64,000 bases of DNA from Bufo bufo (taxonomy: Eukaryota > Chordata > Amphibia > Anura > Bufonidae): contig NC_053390.1 in assembly GCF_905171765.1 (NCBI RefSeq), positions 509,933,565-509,997,564 of the forward strand, written 5' to 3'. Shown here one piece after another: positions 44,842 through 54,357 of the stretch. Each line of letters starts with the position of its first letter. Within the stretch, counting starts at the first letter, position 1. The translations under genes and the position numbers were made by a program. The notes under the pieces are model-generated. The model made no database searches. It was not told where the DNA came from and saw nothing but the letters and a program-made list of their open reading frames with translations.

Positions 44842-45033
44842 GGCCGAATGCACGCGACCGTGTTCCGCGGCCGAGAGCGGTCCATGGTATGCCGGGCTGG
44901 ATTCCTGTTCAGAGCAGGAGCGCACGGCGTCATAGCAACCAATGACTCTGTGCGCTCCTGCTCTGAACAGGAATCCAGCCCGGAATACCACGGACCGCTC
45001 TCGGCCACGGAACACGGCCGTGTGCATTCGGCC
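44842..45033. mobile_element. Near-perfect hairpin MITE, 192 bp, TAA duplication
   Basis: TAA is at 44839-44841 and 45034-45036. The ends are GGCCGAATGCACGCGACCGT and ACGGCCGTGTGCATTCGGCC. The arms of about 85 bases pair almost completely (GGGCTGGATTCCTGTTCAGA with TCTGAACAGGAATCCAGCCC). The loop is about 15 bases around CATAGCAACCAATGAC. Confidence 0.92.
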
Positions 45034-45055
45034 TAAATAAAATGGCCTCCGTCCC

Positions 45056-45456
45056 CACAAAACCTGTCCTAATCACATAGGAGGACAAGTTACTTCACAA
45101 GACTGAGCTAAATAGCTGCCTCATCTTCCTCTCTGCTCTGCTTGTCAGGGATTATGATCCTGAATACAGTTTAATCTGATCTCCATCTGAATCGCTGTAG
45201 GGATGGAGGAGACCTGAAGTACAGAGAAGAGGGTGGGGGATGTGACTGAGGAGCAGCAGCTCTTGTATGCCGTCTCTATTTCCAAAGTCTGTCCTATCTG
45301 TACTTCATGTCTCCTCATAAACTCCATTCCCACAGAGATTGAGTTGAAGATTTTATCAGCTGTATTCAGGATTATAATCCCTGACAGGCAGAGGCAGCTC
45401 TTTAGCTCAGTGTTGTGAAGTAACTTGTCCTGCTGTGTGATTAGGACAGGTTTTGT
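45056..45456. repeat. Foldback with AAAACCTGTCCTAATCACA ends
   Basis: AAAACCTGTCCTAATCACAT plus GACAAGTTACTTCACAAGAC pair with TTGTGAAGTAACTTGTCCTG and TGTGATTAGGACAGGTTTT. GGATTATGATCCTGAATACA and GTATTCAGGATTATAATCCC form an inner pair. No target duplication was resolved. Confidence 0.8.
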
Positions 45457-45861
45457 GTGCACTAATAGGACAGCGGCCATTTTTCCCCCCTCATTACTCC
45501 CTAGATCAAAATGAGCCATTATAACCAATGAAAAGTATTGGGGAATGTATTTATAATAAAGTAATATGCAAGTATTTTAATTTTCTTAATTCCCCTTTAA
45601 GGAAGTCACATACCATGAGCTGGTTTGGTGGATGATTATGGGTTTTCAGGTCAAGGGCGGCAGTATTTCAGAAACTGTGCAGTTTTTGTGAACTGTTCAT
45701 GTGCAGAGCACCACATTGATGTGAGAGGTGGACATTGACTACGAAAATGTGTGACGGCGGACCCGACACACTACAGTGGGGCAACTCACCGGCAAAATGA
45801 ACCAGGGGCTAGGTAGTACGACATAAGTAAAATATTAGCATTGTTGTAATGTAAATATTAA

Positions 45862-46294
45862 AGGGGTTGTCTCATCACAGACGATGGGGCATATTGTTAG
45901 GATCTGCCCTCATTGTCTTATAGGTCTAGGCCCCCCCTTTATCGAGAACGGAGCCCTGAAATTGGTGGAGAGCGCACTGCGCATGTGCAGCCCACCTCCA
46001 TTTATTTTTTATGGGGCTGCCGAAAAATGGCCAAGTGCTGGCTCTACTGTTTCCGTCGGACCCATATAAGTGAATGGGATCGGTGGCTGGTCATGTACGG
46101 TGCACTCTTATTCACTTCTATGGGGAGAGCGCTTGGTGGTGGCCGCACCGGAGTCCACCAGCCACCACCTAGGTGCGGTCCCCACACCTATAGGGGGCAT
46201 GCCCTAGCGATATGCCCCCCATTGTCTGAGATAAGTTATGGAAATGGCTATTATGGAAACTATTATATTTTTCAGTCAGCAGGATGAGACAACG
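45862..46294. repeat. TTAA foldback, degenerate
   Basis: The left end AGGGGTTGTCTCATCAC follows TTAA at 45858-45861; the right end is AGGATGAGACAAC. An inner pair is GATGGGGCATATTG with ATATGCCCCCCATTGTC. The right duplication is lost. Confidence 0.65.
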
Positions 46295-46639
46295 TTCATG
46301 TCACTTTTAGAAGAAGTGGGTTTGCCTCATCAGTTTGCGTAGGCATCAACACAAAGCAGTCTTGCATTTTAGTGTCACAAATTATAATTACACACTGCGA
46401 GCGTTATAAAGAAGAAGACTTCCCCCACATGTCTGCAGCACATTTCTCCTTGAGTCAACATAATAATTAAAAGTATCCTGAGGATGGGTCATCAATACGT
46501 GACACTGCACAGCCCCTTTAACTTAGAACAGTTGGAGGCAGAAAGATGTAAAAGCAGACAGACACCACCATTATTCAGAGGATGGTGAAAAAGTACCGTA
46601 TTTATTGAGATTTAGAGATAAGGCGTTGATGTCCCCTTG

Positions 46640-46812
46640 TATGCTCACTGGGGGTACTTAATCAAAACTGGTATAAAGGAAAACTGACTTAGTTTCCCAT
46701 AGCAACCTATCCGATTCCACCTTCCATTTTTCACAGCTCCTTGAGAAAATAAAAAGTGGAATCGGATTGGTTGCTATGGGCAACTAAGCCAGTTTGATAA
46801 ATCTCCCCCACT
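46640..46812. repeat. Foldback with GCCCATAGCAACC arms, copy 1
   Basis: AAAACTGGTATAAAGGAAAA and CCCATAGCAACCTATCCGAT pair with ATCGGATTGGTTGCTATGGG, and the end reads CCAGTTTGATAAATCTCCCC. It is an abundant frog-type MITE; a second copy lies at 47440-47620. Confidence 0.8.
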
Positions 46813-47439
46813 AACTAGTATCTGGGATTTGAAGGGTACATTAGGTGCGATAAAGGTGGCAAAGGCTGGTCGATAGGATCTAAAATTGTCCAGAGATTTG
46901 GGTCTTGGCTGCTAAGGCAGTGGAACATATAGTGTTATTCAGATATTACCGGTATAACTGGCATTATTGCTCTGTTCTTTGTTTTCATAAGGCTCTCTAC
47001 CTCGTTTAATATCAGTTTTTCTTGTAAAAACGTCCCAAAAAATTAATAAAAATCAAATTAAATCTAAGTATCTTGATTATTTACATGATTCTGGTGTCAT
47101 TACTAATTATTATAAGCCATTTCTGTTGGAGCTGGAGCTCTATGCCCAGCAAAATAAGGATAATGGAGATTTACTAATAAAATGTGCCTGAATTCTAACG
47201 TAGTTTATCAAGTGTTTTAGACGCTTTGTTACTTGTCTGACAAGAGGGTGTGGCTTAATGGAAAGTGAGCGTGGCTTCAGGGAAATGAGGGCGTGGCTTA
47301 AATGTGCCATGGCGCACCAAAAATTCAGCACAGTGTCACATTTTTTGAAGCAAACAACAGTCAGACTGTTTAATATGATGCTGCACCAGATTTATCCTCC
47401 ATCATCAGCCACTGTGATAAATCTGGCACAATTTAAGAC

Positions 47440-47620
47440 TGTGGGGGGAATTTATTAAGTGGTATAAAGGAAAACCGGTTTTGTTGCCCATAGCAACCAA
47501 TCATATTCCACCTTTCATTTTTCAAAGTTTCTTCAGAAAATGAAAGGTGGAATCTGGTTGCTATGGGCAACAAAGCCTGTTTTCTTTTATGCCAGTTTTG
47601 TTCAATCTTCCCCGTGTGTC
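47440..47620. repeat. Foldback with GCCCATAGCAACC arms, copy 2
   Basis: GGGGGGAATTTATTAAGTGG, GTTGCCCATAGCAACCAATC and its complement GGTTGCTATGGGCAACAAAG form the arms around TCATTTTTCAAAGTTTCTTC. Confidence 0.8.
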
Positions 47621-47756
47621 TAAGTCTTACTTTTAGACAGAATTTGTAAATCTACCCCACCGAGTTTTCCATGAGATTGCTTCTTTGGTATGGCATTGGA
47701 TGGTTTGTGACCAAATTCGCTGTGTGAACATAACCTCTCCCACCCCTTAATTGCTT

Positions 47757-48000
47757 AAAGGGGTTATTTATCCCCTATAATGACCCCCCCCCCCCCCCCC
47801 CCCCCATAATGCCCAGGCCACTCATTTAGATTATACTTACCCCGCTTCCGGTCACCCATAACGCCCCCGATACCTGCACAGCCGCCTCTGCATCTCCCCG
47901 TCACGCTTATCAAAGCACCCTGTGACGGGGGGAGGGGTCTTTTGGGGTGCAGCCAATAGCAGGCTCGGACGAGCCTCCCTAGCATTGTGGGTGACACTAG
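47757..48000 (+). repeat. Left part of a TTAA-type repeat with a poly-C run
   Basis: It starts AAAGGGGTTATTTATCCCCT and contains a run of about 21 C at 47785-47806, then CTTCCGGTCACCCATAACGC and a GTGACGGGGGGAGGGG pair. The right terminus was not found. Confidence 0.5.
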
Positions 48001-49166
48001 ACACTCGTCCCTGTTGCAGCCTGGCTGACCTCTGATCTTTGCTTGGATGACCCCTTGTGTCCTGTACTTTACTGAGTCTGTGCGCTATACAGGTGCAGTC
48101 CGGATAGCAGGCGAGCAGAAAGTACTGCTGTCTGAATTTGGCCAAATGTGTTTTACCATGGGAAGCCAAGGAAATAGTGTTGCAGATGCCCCAAGGTTTA
48201 CAGTTGTATTAAAAATATTGTATATGTGGCTTTCCCCCAAGTCTAGGAAAAATTGTAAATTCTGTATATGTATCAATGGTACTTTAATTTGCGTGGTGAG
48301 GATGAGCAGTGTTTTTGACTTTGGTTTGGTATTTTATGTGCCAGTCTTGTGTTCTCTGTGGCTAGGAGAAGGTTAATTCAGGGCATCCTTGACCTTTCCT
48401 TTTGCCATTTTTCCACGTCCCTCCCCTTTGTGGTGCATGTCAGTGTAGAGTGGTCTTCTGTTTGTTGGGGGGATCTGCATAGGACCCTATTTTACGCTGG
48501 CTCTTCTGGGCTTTCTCAAGCATATCATGTCTTGTGAGTGCATGCAGTAATTCTCCTCTCTTCATGTTGCTCCCGAGGCAGTCTAAAAATAAATGGCAAT
48601 GCACAAAGGAGAAGGAGTAGGTAGATGTACTGATGTGTGACATCCCCGGAGAAGCCTGTTTGCATAGGTTAGGGGTGGGGCACAGATGTGACTACTAATT
48701 TGTACCATTGGCAGATCTGCTCAGTGGCTTCCTTTTGTCTGAATGCCTTCGCCTTGCCATGTGTAGTGTGACTGCCCACTCATGATGGCAGGGGGGTGGA
48801 ATGAAAGGAGCAAAGAGACATTGTCTGTGGATGGCATGCAGTTGTCGGAGCAGAATGTGTACCTGGACACATAATGTCACATTCATTGGCTGTCTAAAGA
48901 AAGCCATTTCATGGGAGGATTGGACAAGGAGCTGCGTCAATTTGCCTCCCGTCTCCAAGGCACTGATGATGCTGCCTTCACAATCTGGCTAACGTCACTG
49001 CTCCATCACCCAGCCTGGGTGTGGGCTTGTTGCGCTCCCCCCTTCTCTCTCCTCCTTTATTTCTCTCCTTCGTTTTTTCCCTTTTATTTTGTTGTTAGAT
49101 AGCTTGTACATTTCTCTTGCTGCCTTTTACTCAGTGCTAACAGCATGATATTTTGCAATCATTTAG

Positions 49167-49203
49167 GTGAATACAAAAAGGACGAACTCCTGGAAGCTGC
49201 CAG
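49167..49203 (+). CDS. TNKS: Tankyrase microexon, 37 bp
   Basis: Preceded by AATCATTTAG and followed by the donor GTGAGTG. It completes the Gly codon begun at 7636 and encodes EYKKDELLEAA plus two bases of Arg, the linker-helix sequence that follows the first ankyrin cluster in tankyrases. At 37 bp it is not a multiple of 3, so skipping it would shift the frame of the exon at 50706. The match to the known protein order (LTG, EYKKDELLEAAR, SGNEEK) is exact. Confidence 0.93.
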
Positions 49204-50705
49204 GTGAGTGCTCTTTAAATTTTCACTATCTCTCAAGAAGGGAGGGGAGGGGGGGGGGGGGGTGAAGAAGGTAGGGGTGGCGGTTAGGGGTAAAAGGATA
49301 CAGCTGGCTTACAATGGCATTGCGGTGTTATTATTTTGTCACTCGTACAATCCACAGCTGGCCAAGTTCATTAGTATGGATCTTTGCACACTTGGCTGCC
49401 TGTAAGAAGCAGAACAGGGGATTCATAGCGATGACATGCCAAATATTGTGTCTTTTATGTGTTTCTATTGCTGAAGGCAGAAATGAATACTATTCAGTCT
49501 TCCCCTTTAAGTATCTGCCTACCATAGTCCTCTTGCTGCGTACCTGGTACATACATGTACTGTTTTTATTTCAGGAAGATGAGCACTAATACATTAGTAA
49601 GGGATGGAGATAGATGTTATATCTAGCTCACATGTACTACTGTGTGTCAGTCACAGTGTGTGTGTATATGTGTGTGTGTGTATGTGTATGTGTATATATA
49701 TATATATATATATAATTATACATACAAAGTATTGAAATAATGTTTTCTATCCATTGACTTTCCCTATGTCTAAAGTCTCGTGGCATTTTGGTTAGATTTG
49801 TTGTCACTTGTGGAATCCTTTTGGCTTTACTTAAAAAATAAAAATAAAAATATATAGAAGAAAAAAAGTATTTTTTCCTTCAGATTTTTATGACCTGAAA
49901 ATTAGCTTCATTGCCTAAGTAAAATGTATACGCGATATAGTTTGAGCGTCGCCAATTTGATGTAAAAGTAATGCTGAGAGATCACTTTAAGAGCGAATGT
50001 CTTGTTAAATTTAAAAGGAAAAAAAATTAAAAAACCAAACTCAGCTAGGAGGCTATGACATTGTACAGATGAAACGGTTGAAAGCTGCATAGATGTGAAG
50101 GACGGGGAGAACGAGAAGTCCGGCCATTCCCTTAGTTAGAGGGTATAGCGGCGGACCCGTTTGGGTACAATTTGCAGCATCTACTGCATTTCCCACACGA
50201 TCATTTCATTATTTTGTCCACACGGGCTGACAACGTGTATGTAAATGAGCACAAGCCCAGGCATCCTTATCCGTCTCCTCCATCGCCTTCCTTGTGGAGG
50301 CTTGTTGCTGCGGGGTGTACTGGAATCTGCTGCAATGATAGTCAACCAATGTCACTCTGTCACCGTCTCTAGTAGATACCTCCGGCCCCGGATTTGGTGC
50401 ATGTGCTGCGTGTTATGCTGCATACCTCTGCCAGTTACAGTTTAAAGCCTAATGGCACATGGGGAGCTGGAAGAGGTTATCTTGGCACCTGTAATACATA
50501 TCACATACTTGTGCGTGTCTTTGGCACCGTCATGTATTGAAAAACGGAAGTTTTCAGATGCTGTTTGCCAGTTCTGTGCCCACTTTCTAAGAATTGCCTC
50601 AGCGGCCAAAAATCTAGTAAATGTGTTCACAGATATGTCAGAGCTTTATGGGAAGATTGGGAAACCCAGGAATGTAATCCGTGCTGTTTTTTTTTATTTT
50701 TGTAG
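49204..50705 (+). other. TNKS: Tankyrase intron, 1.5 kb
   Basis: Donor GTGAGTG at 49204; acceptor TTTTTTTTATTTTTGTAG ending at 50705. It contains a G-run at 49246-49262, a TG then TA microsatellite at 49661-49713, and otherwise unremarkable sequence without recognised elements. Confidence 0.9.
49661..49713. repeat. TG/TA microsatellite
   Basis: GTGTGTGTATATGTGTGTGT, then TATGTGTATGTGTATATATA, leading to a pure TA run. Confidence 0.95.
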
Positions 50706-50781
50706 GAGTGGGAATGAGGAAAAACTCATGGCTCTGCTTACACCTTTAAATGTCAACTGCCATGCCAGTGATGGACGCAAG
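50706..50781 (+). CDS. TNKS: Tankyrase exon, 76 bp, start of the second ankyrin cluster
   Basis: The first base completes the Arg codon of the microexon; 25 codons follow: [13 protein letters not shown], then [12 protein letters not shown], ending at a codon boundary before donor GTGAGC. This is the first ankyrin repeat of the next cluster. As remembered, human TNKS has EEKLMALL here and TNKS2 has EEKMMALL, so the Leu favours TNKS (tankyrase 1). The following exon (STPLHLAAGYNR in relatives) is not in the window. Confidence 0.93.
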
Positions 50782-51891
50782 GTGAGCACGAAGTGTACCG
50801 TTTTCACGTAAAGCGTATGGATATTCTGTGTTTTGTACATGTTGTGTTCTTACTAATATCTTCGCTGAGGTCTCCAGCAATGCCTCTAAATGGGGTAGAT
50901 TGGCACAGGCCTCTTAATAAATTTGTTACATCTGTGATCTCCATGTGCCATATTATATCAAATGCGTTGGGCCGCGGTAGCCCTGCTCCCTTCTGCTATG
51001 TTTTGCTCACCTTTTTTTTTTTTTTTTATACGCAAGAAAACGGATGTACAGCCTTTGTAAACGTCCCCCATTCTTTTTGTTCGGTGCAATGATCAGACCA
51101 ATATTTAGACTTTGCATGGCCCACCATTAAAGGGGGTTATCTTGGACTTTCAAATTGATGGCCTATAAAATGCCGAGCACGGTGGGCCTCAAACTGTCTG
51201 GATTATGATTGCTATAGAATTATATCCCCATCTATAGTTTCTGACTGGATATTATGCTGTTCTGAAGGGAATGTGTCATCAGAAAGTGACCTATTGCCTA
51301 AATCAAGATCTTATGCTAAATATATTTTTACTAATTTTTGATGCTTTTTAATTTTCCATATCAATATCTATATTGGAGAAAAAAATCCTGCAGTTTTCAC
51401 GCTAGCCACAGTGCCTTTATAGGCTGACACATCTGCTCTGTAGAGATCAGCAGTCATCCCATTATCACATGCAGGATTACAATGGAAGAGGACACCTATG
51501 TATAAATAACTGAAGGCCCCCCATTCAGAACAGGTTGTGGTCACAGATTATATACTTCCCCTCCCTGCACAATGACCTTTACACGGATCACAGGACATGT
51601 CTAGAACACTCTCTCGTAGAAGTCATTGCGTTGTCTTCAGTCTGCAGGTTCCCATGGTCCATGTGGTTGCAGTAAAGCATATCTCTGAATGCTGTTAACA
51701 GCAGCTCAGGCAAGATGACCACCCCCATAATTGTGTACAGAAAATAACAAACAAAAAAAATTCACTATCAAAGCAAGAAACACACTTTAAAAAAAAGTAT
51801 CAGTATCTGGTTTCAATTAGTAAACATTTTAGGTGATTCATTTCATTTGTATGTACTTGCTGTACTAATAAAGGATCGTCACAGCTTTTAA

Positions 51892-52244
51892 GGGTACTTT
51901 CACACTTGCGGCAGGACGGATCCGACATGCTGTTCACCATGTCGGATCCGTCCTGCGGCTATTTCGCCGTGTCCCCTGGCCGCCGCTCCGTCCCCATTGA
52001 CTATAATGGGGACGGGGGCGGAGCACTGGCGCAGCACGGCGAAAGCCGCCGGACTAAAATTACTGCATGTCAGGTTTTTTAGTCCGGCGGCTTTCACCGT
52101 GCTGCGCCGGAGCTCTGCCCCCGTCCCCATTATAGTCAATGGGGACGGAGCGGCGGCCCAGGGGCACGGCGAAATAGCCACAGGACGGATCCGACATGGT
52201 GAACAGCATGTCTGATCCGTCCTGCCGCAAGTGTGAAACTAGCC
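51892..52244. mobile_element. Foldback with GGGTACTTTCACACTTGCGG ends, TAA duplication
   Basis: TAA is at 51889-51891 and 52245-52247. The ends are GGGTACTTTCACACTTGCGG and CCGCAAGTGTGAAACTAGCC. The arms of about 165 bases pair well through GGCGGAGCACTGGCGCAGCA and its complement around CATGTCAGGTTTTTTAGTCC. It contains CCCCATTGACTATAATGGGG, the core shared with other foldbacks. Confidence 0.9.
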
Positions 52245-52284
52245 TAAGAACGGTGCTGATTTTTACTTTGTGGATCATATAGGA

Positions 52285-52432
52285 CTGTGATGGCTAACCT
52301 CCAGCACTCCAGCTGTGGTAAACCTACCACTCCCAAGATGTACACTTACTTGGCTGTTCCCAGAACTCCATAGAAATGAATTCAGCATGATGGGAGTCAT
52401 AGTTTCACCACAGCTGGAGTGCCTATTATAGT
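52285..52432. repeat. hAT-like MITE with ACTCCAGCTGTGGT arms
   Basis: GTGATGGCTAACCTCCAGCA, then CACTCCAGCTGTGGTAAACC, pair with GTTTCACCACAGCTGGAGTG. It resembles the other short elements with TACAACTCCCAGCATGC-like interiors. No clear 8-bp duplication. Confidence 0.65.
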
Positions 52433-53645
52433 ACATGACAATGACTTTCTTACAAAGCTAGAACCAGCCCTGTGCCTCATAAGTAACCAGAGATCCCCCC
52501 GTTCATTGCGCCATTGCTCTGCTAGTTTTATTTCCTGCTGGCGGTCCTTACTCAGGGTGTGTGTCCGGTCTGCTGCAGCTCTTTCCCTGTAACTGCCTAA
52601 GGTTTTAACAGAAAATCTGGCCACAGTTGAAGATTTAAAGTGAGCATATGCAGCCATCTCAGTGAGGTGGACAAGATATAAGGACAAGAACAAACAGCAG
52701 GTGGCGCTATACAGATACATTTTATTGAATAACTCAGTGGCTATACTACATTTCTAACTATATACAATTACAAAAGTATTCAGATCCAGGTGCTGGTTTG
52801 AAAAATGTAGAGTATTTTTCGTGACACAACCCCTTTAAATAACTTTTTGCTTTGCATCTGCATGTAGAACATTTCCTAAATCCTTTACTGCAGAATTTGA
52901 TAAATTGCTTACCTATGGTTACACTATGGCTGCAGGCGATTTAGTTAAGGTCACTGGCAATGTAATAAGATTACACCGTACATTGTAAATCATGCTGTAG
53001 ACTGTTAATTGTACCTGGGCACACTTTTATTTTTTTTATAGGGGTGGGATTCTTCTGTGTGTAGGCCTATGTGTATTAAACAAGTGTAGTGCCATGTTCT
53101 GCCTCACTGACTAAGTGGTGTTAGCAGAACAATGACATGTGACCGCTACATAGATGGGGTGCGTTCACAGCTGACCGGGGGTTGGATCCCTGTTTGTGCA
53201 CCATAGCCCAGGTATTGTCTGTTTTGCCCTTTAATTGATTATTACCTGTATACCCACTTCAGGTTACCTGCAGGGACCTTATGTGGATGCTTGTTTATAC
53301 AGGGCTTTTTGGTATATCGGATAGCTTTTTGGGCAAGCTTGGTGCATCAATACTGTTTTTTTTAGGCACTGCTGCTACCTTACTACCTTAGTTTATTTTT
53401 GTTGTAGGGATCTTCTACCATGCCAGTCAGCATGTGAGCTACCATTGGCAACATCGCCAATATTGCTGCTTGACATTTTTTAGATTTTTGTCTTTCATGC
53501 TTTTGTAATTATTTGTATGTAATTATTCAATAAAATTTCATATTTTGTGTATGTATGTGTATTCCGTAAGGATTACTTTTTTTTGGGTTACCAATAGATG
53601 GAACTGTACTATAGTTATTTACTGAAAAAGCAAATTGCTACCTAA

Positions 53646-54002
53646 AGGGGTTTTTCTGAGAGTTTTATACTAATCATCATTATCTGGTCGGTGGAGTTCT
53701 GACACCCGGGATTCCCACCGTTCAGCTGTTTGAGAAGACACTGGCACTCAGAGTAGTGCCGCAGCCTTCTCTCTGCAAACCAAGCACATCGCCGTACATT
53801 GTATAGCTGCTGTGCTTGGTATGGCGCTCATCCCCATTCACTTCAATAGGGCTGAGCTGCACCTAGGCCACGTGACAGATAAATATGGCATCTCATGACC
53901 TAGGGAAAGCTAAGAGGAGGCTGTGGCATACTGTGAGCTGACCGGCAGAAGTACCAGGTGTCAGACCCCCACTGATCAGTTTCAAACTCCCGGAAAGCCC
54001 CT
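53646..54002. mobile_element. TTAA foldback with ATCAGCTGTTTGAGAAG-like interior
   Basis: The left end AGGGGTTTTTCTGAGAGTTT pairs with AAACTCCCGGAAAGCCCCT. TTAA at 54003-54006 is the right duplication; the left one has mutated to CTAA. It is the same family as 24863-25310. Confidence 0.78.
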
Positions 54003-54006
54003 TTAA

Positions 54007-54337
54007 AGAGGGGTTGGTCACCTCTCCTGATGTCTGTTTTAGCAATTACTAGCGTTCACCATGTAATAATTCTGGGGCATCTCTTCTTATGACGCCATGT
54101 TGTGCCATTCCTTTATTATTCCTGCTAGAAGTTATAAAGTGATTTTTAACAGTTTGCAGGGGCACATCCCCAACTGGTAACACCCATTTGGACCTCAATT
54201 GCAAACTGCATTAACTTCTAGCAGGAATAATAAAGGAATTGCACATCATAGTCATTTAAATGGATGCCCCAGAATTATTACATGGGGATACAAGTAGATG
54301 TTAAAACAGACATGTCAGTAGAGGTGACTGGTCCTCT
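54007..54337. mobile_element. TTAA foldback abutting the previous one
   Basis: The ends AGAGGGGTTGGTCACCTCTC and GAGGTGACTGGTCCTCT have TTAA at 54003-54006 (shared) and 54338-54341. The arms pair through TTATTATTCCTGCTAGAAGT / ACTTCTAGCAGGAATAATAA. Confidence 0.85.
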
Positions 54338-54357
54338 TTAAACAGAACCTTCCTTAA

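Larger units (their letters stand above)
7637..49166 (+). other. TNKS: Tankyrase intron of about 41.5 kb, filled with mobile elements
   Basis: It runs from donor GTAAGA (7637) to an acceptor ending ATTTAG (49166). The exons on either side join in frame, so no coding exon is needed between them. Named repeats inside are listed separately. Nothing was recognised in 7643-8679, 9546-10243, 10563-11090, 11871-12829, 16440-17200, 20870-21550, 21774-22246, 22733-23149, 36732-37614, 39852-40719, 46295-46639, 46813-47439 and 48000-49150. These show no convincing splice-flanked frame and are best read as old intron sequence and decayed repeats. Confidence 0.85.

Noticed and set aside
7637..49166. An intronic microRNA like the one in the mammalian TNKS locus
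   Set aside because: Many hairpins exist, but all that were examined belong to repeated foldback elements; no single-copy hairpin with pre-miRNA features was recognised by eye.
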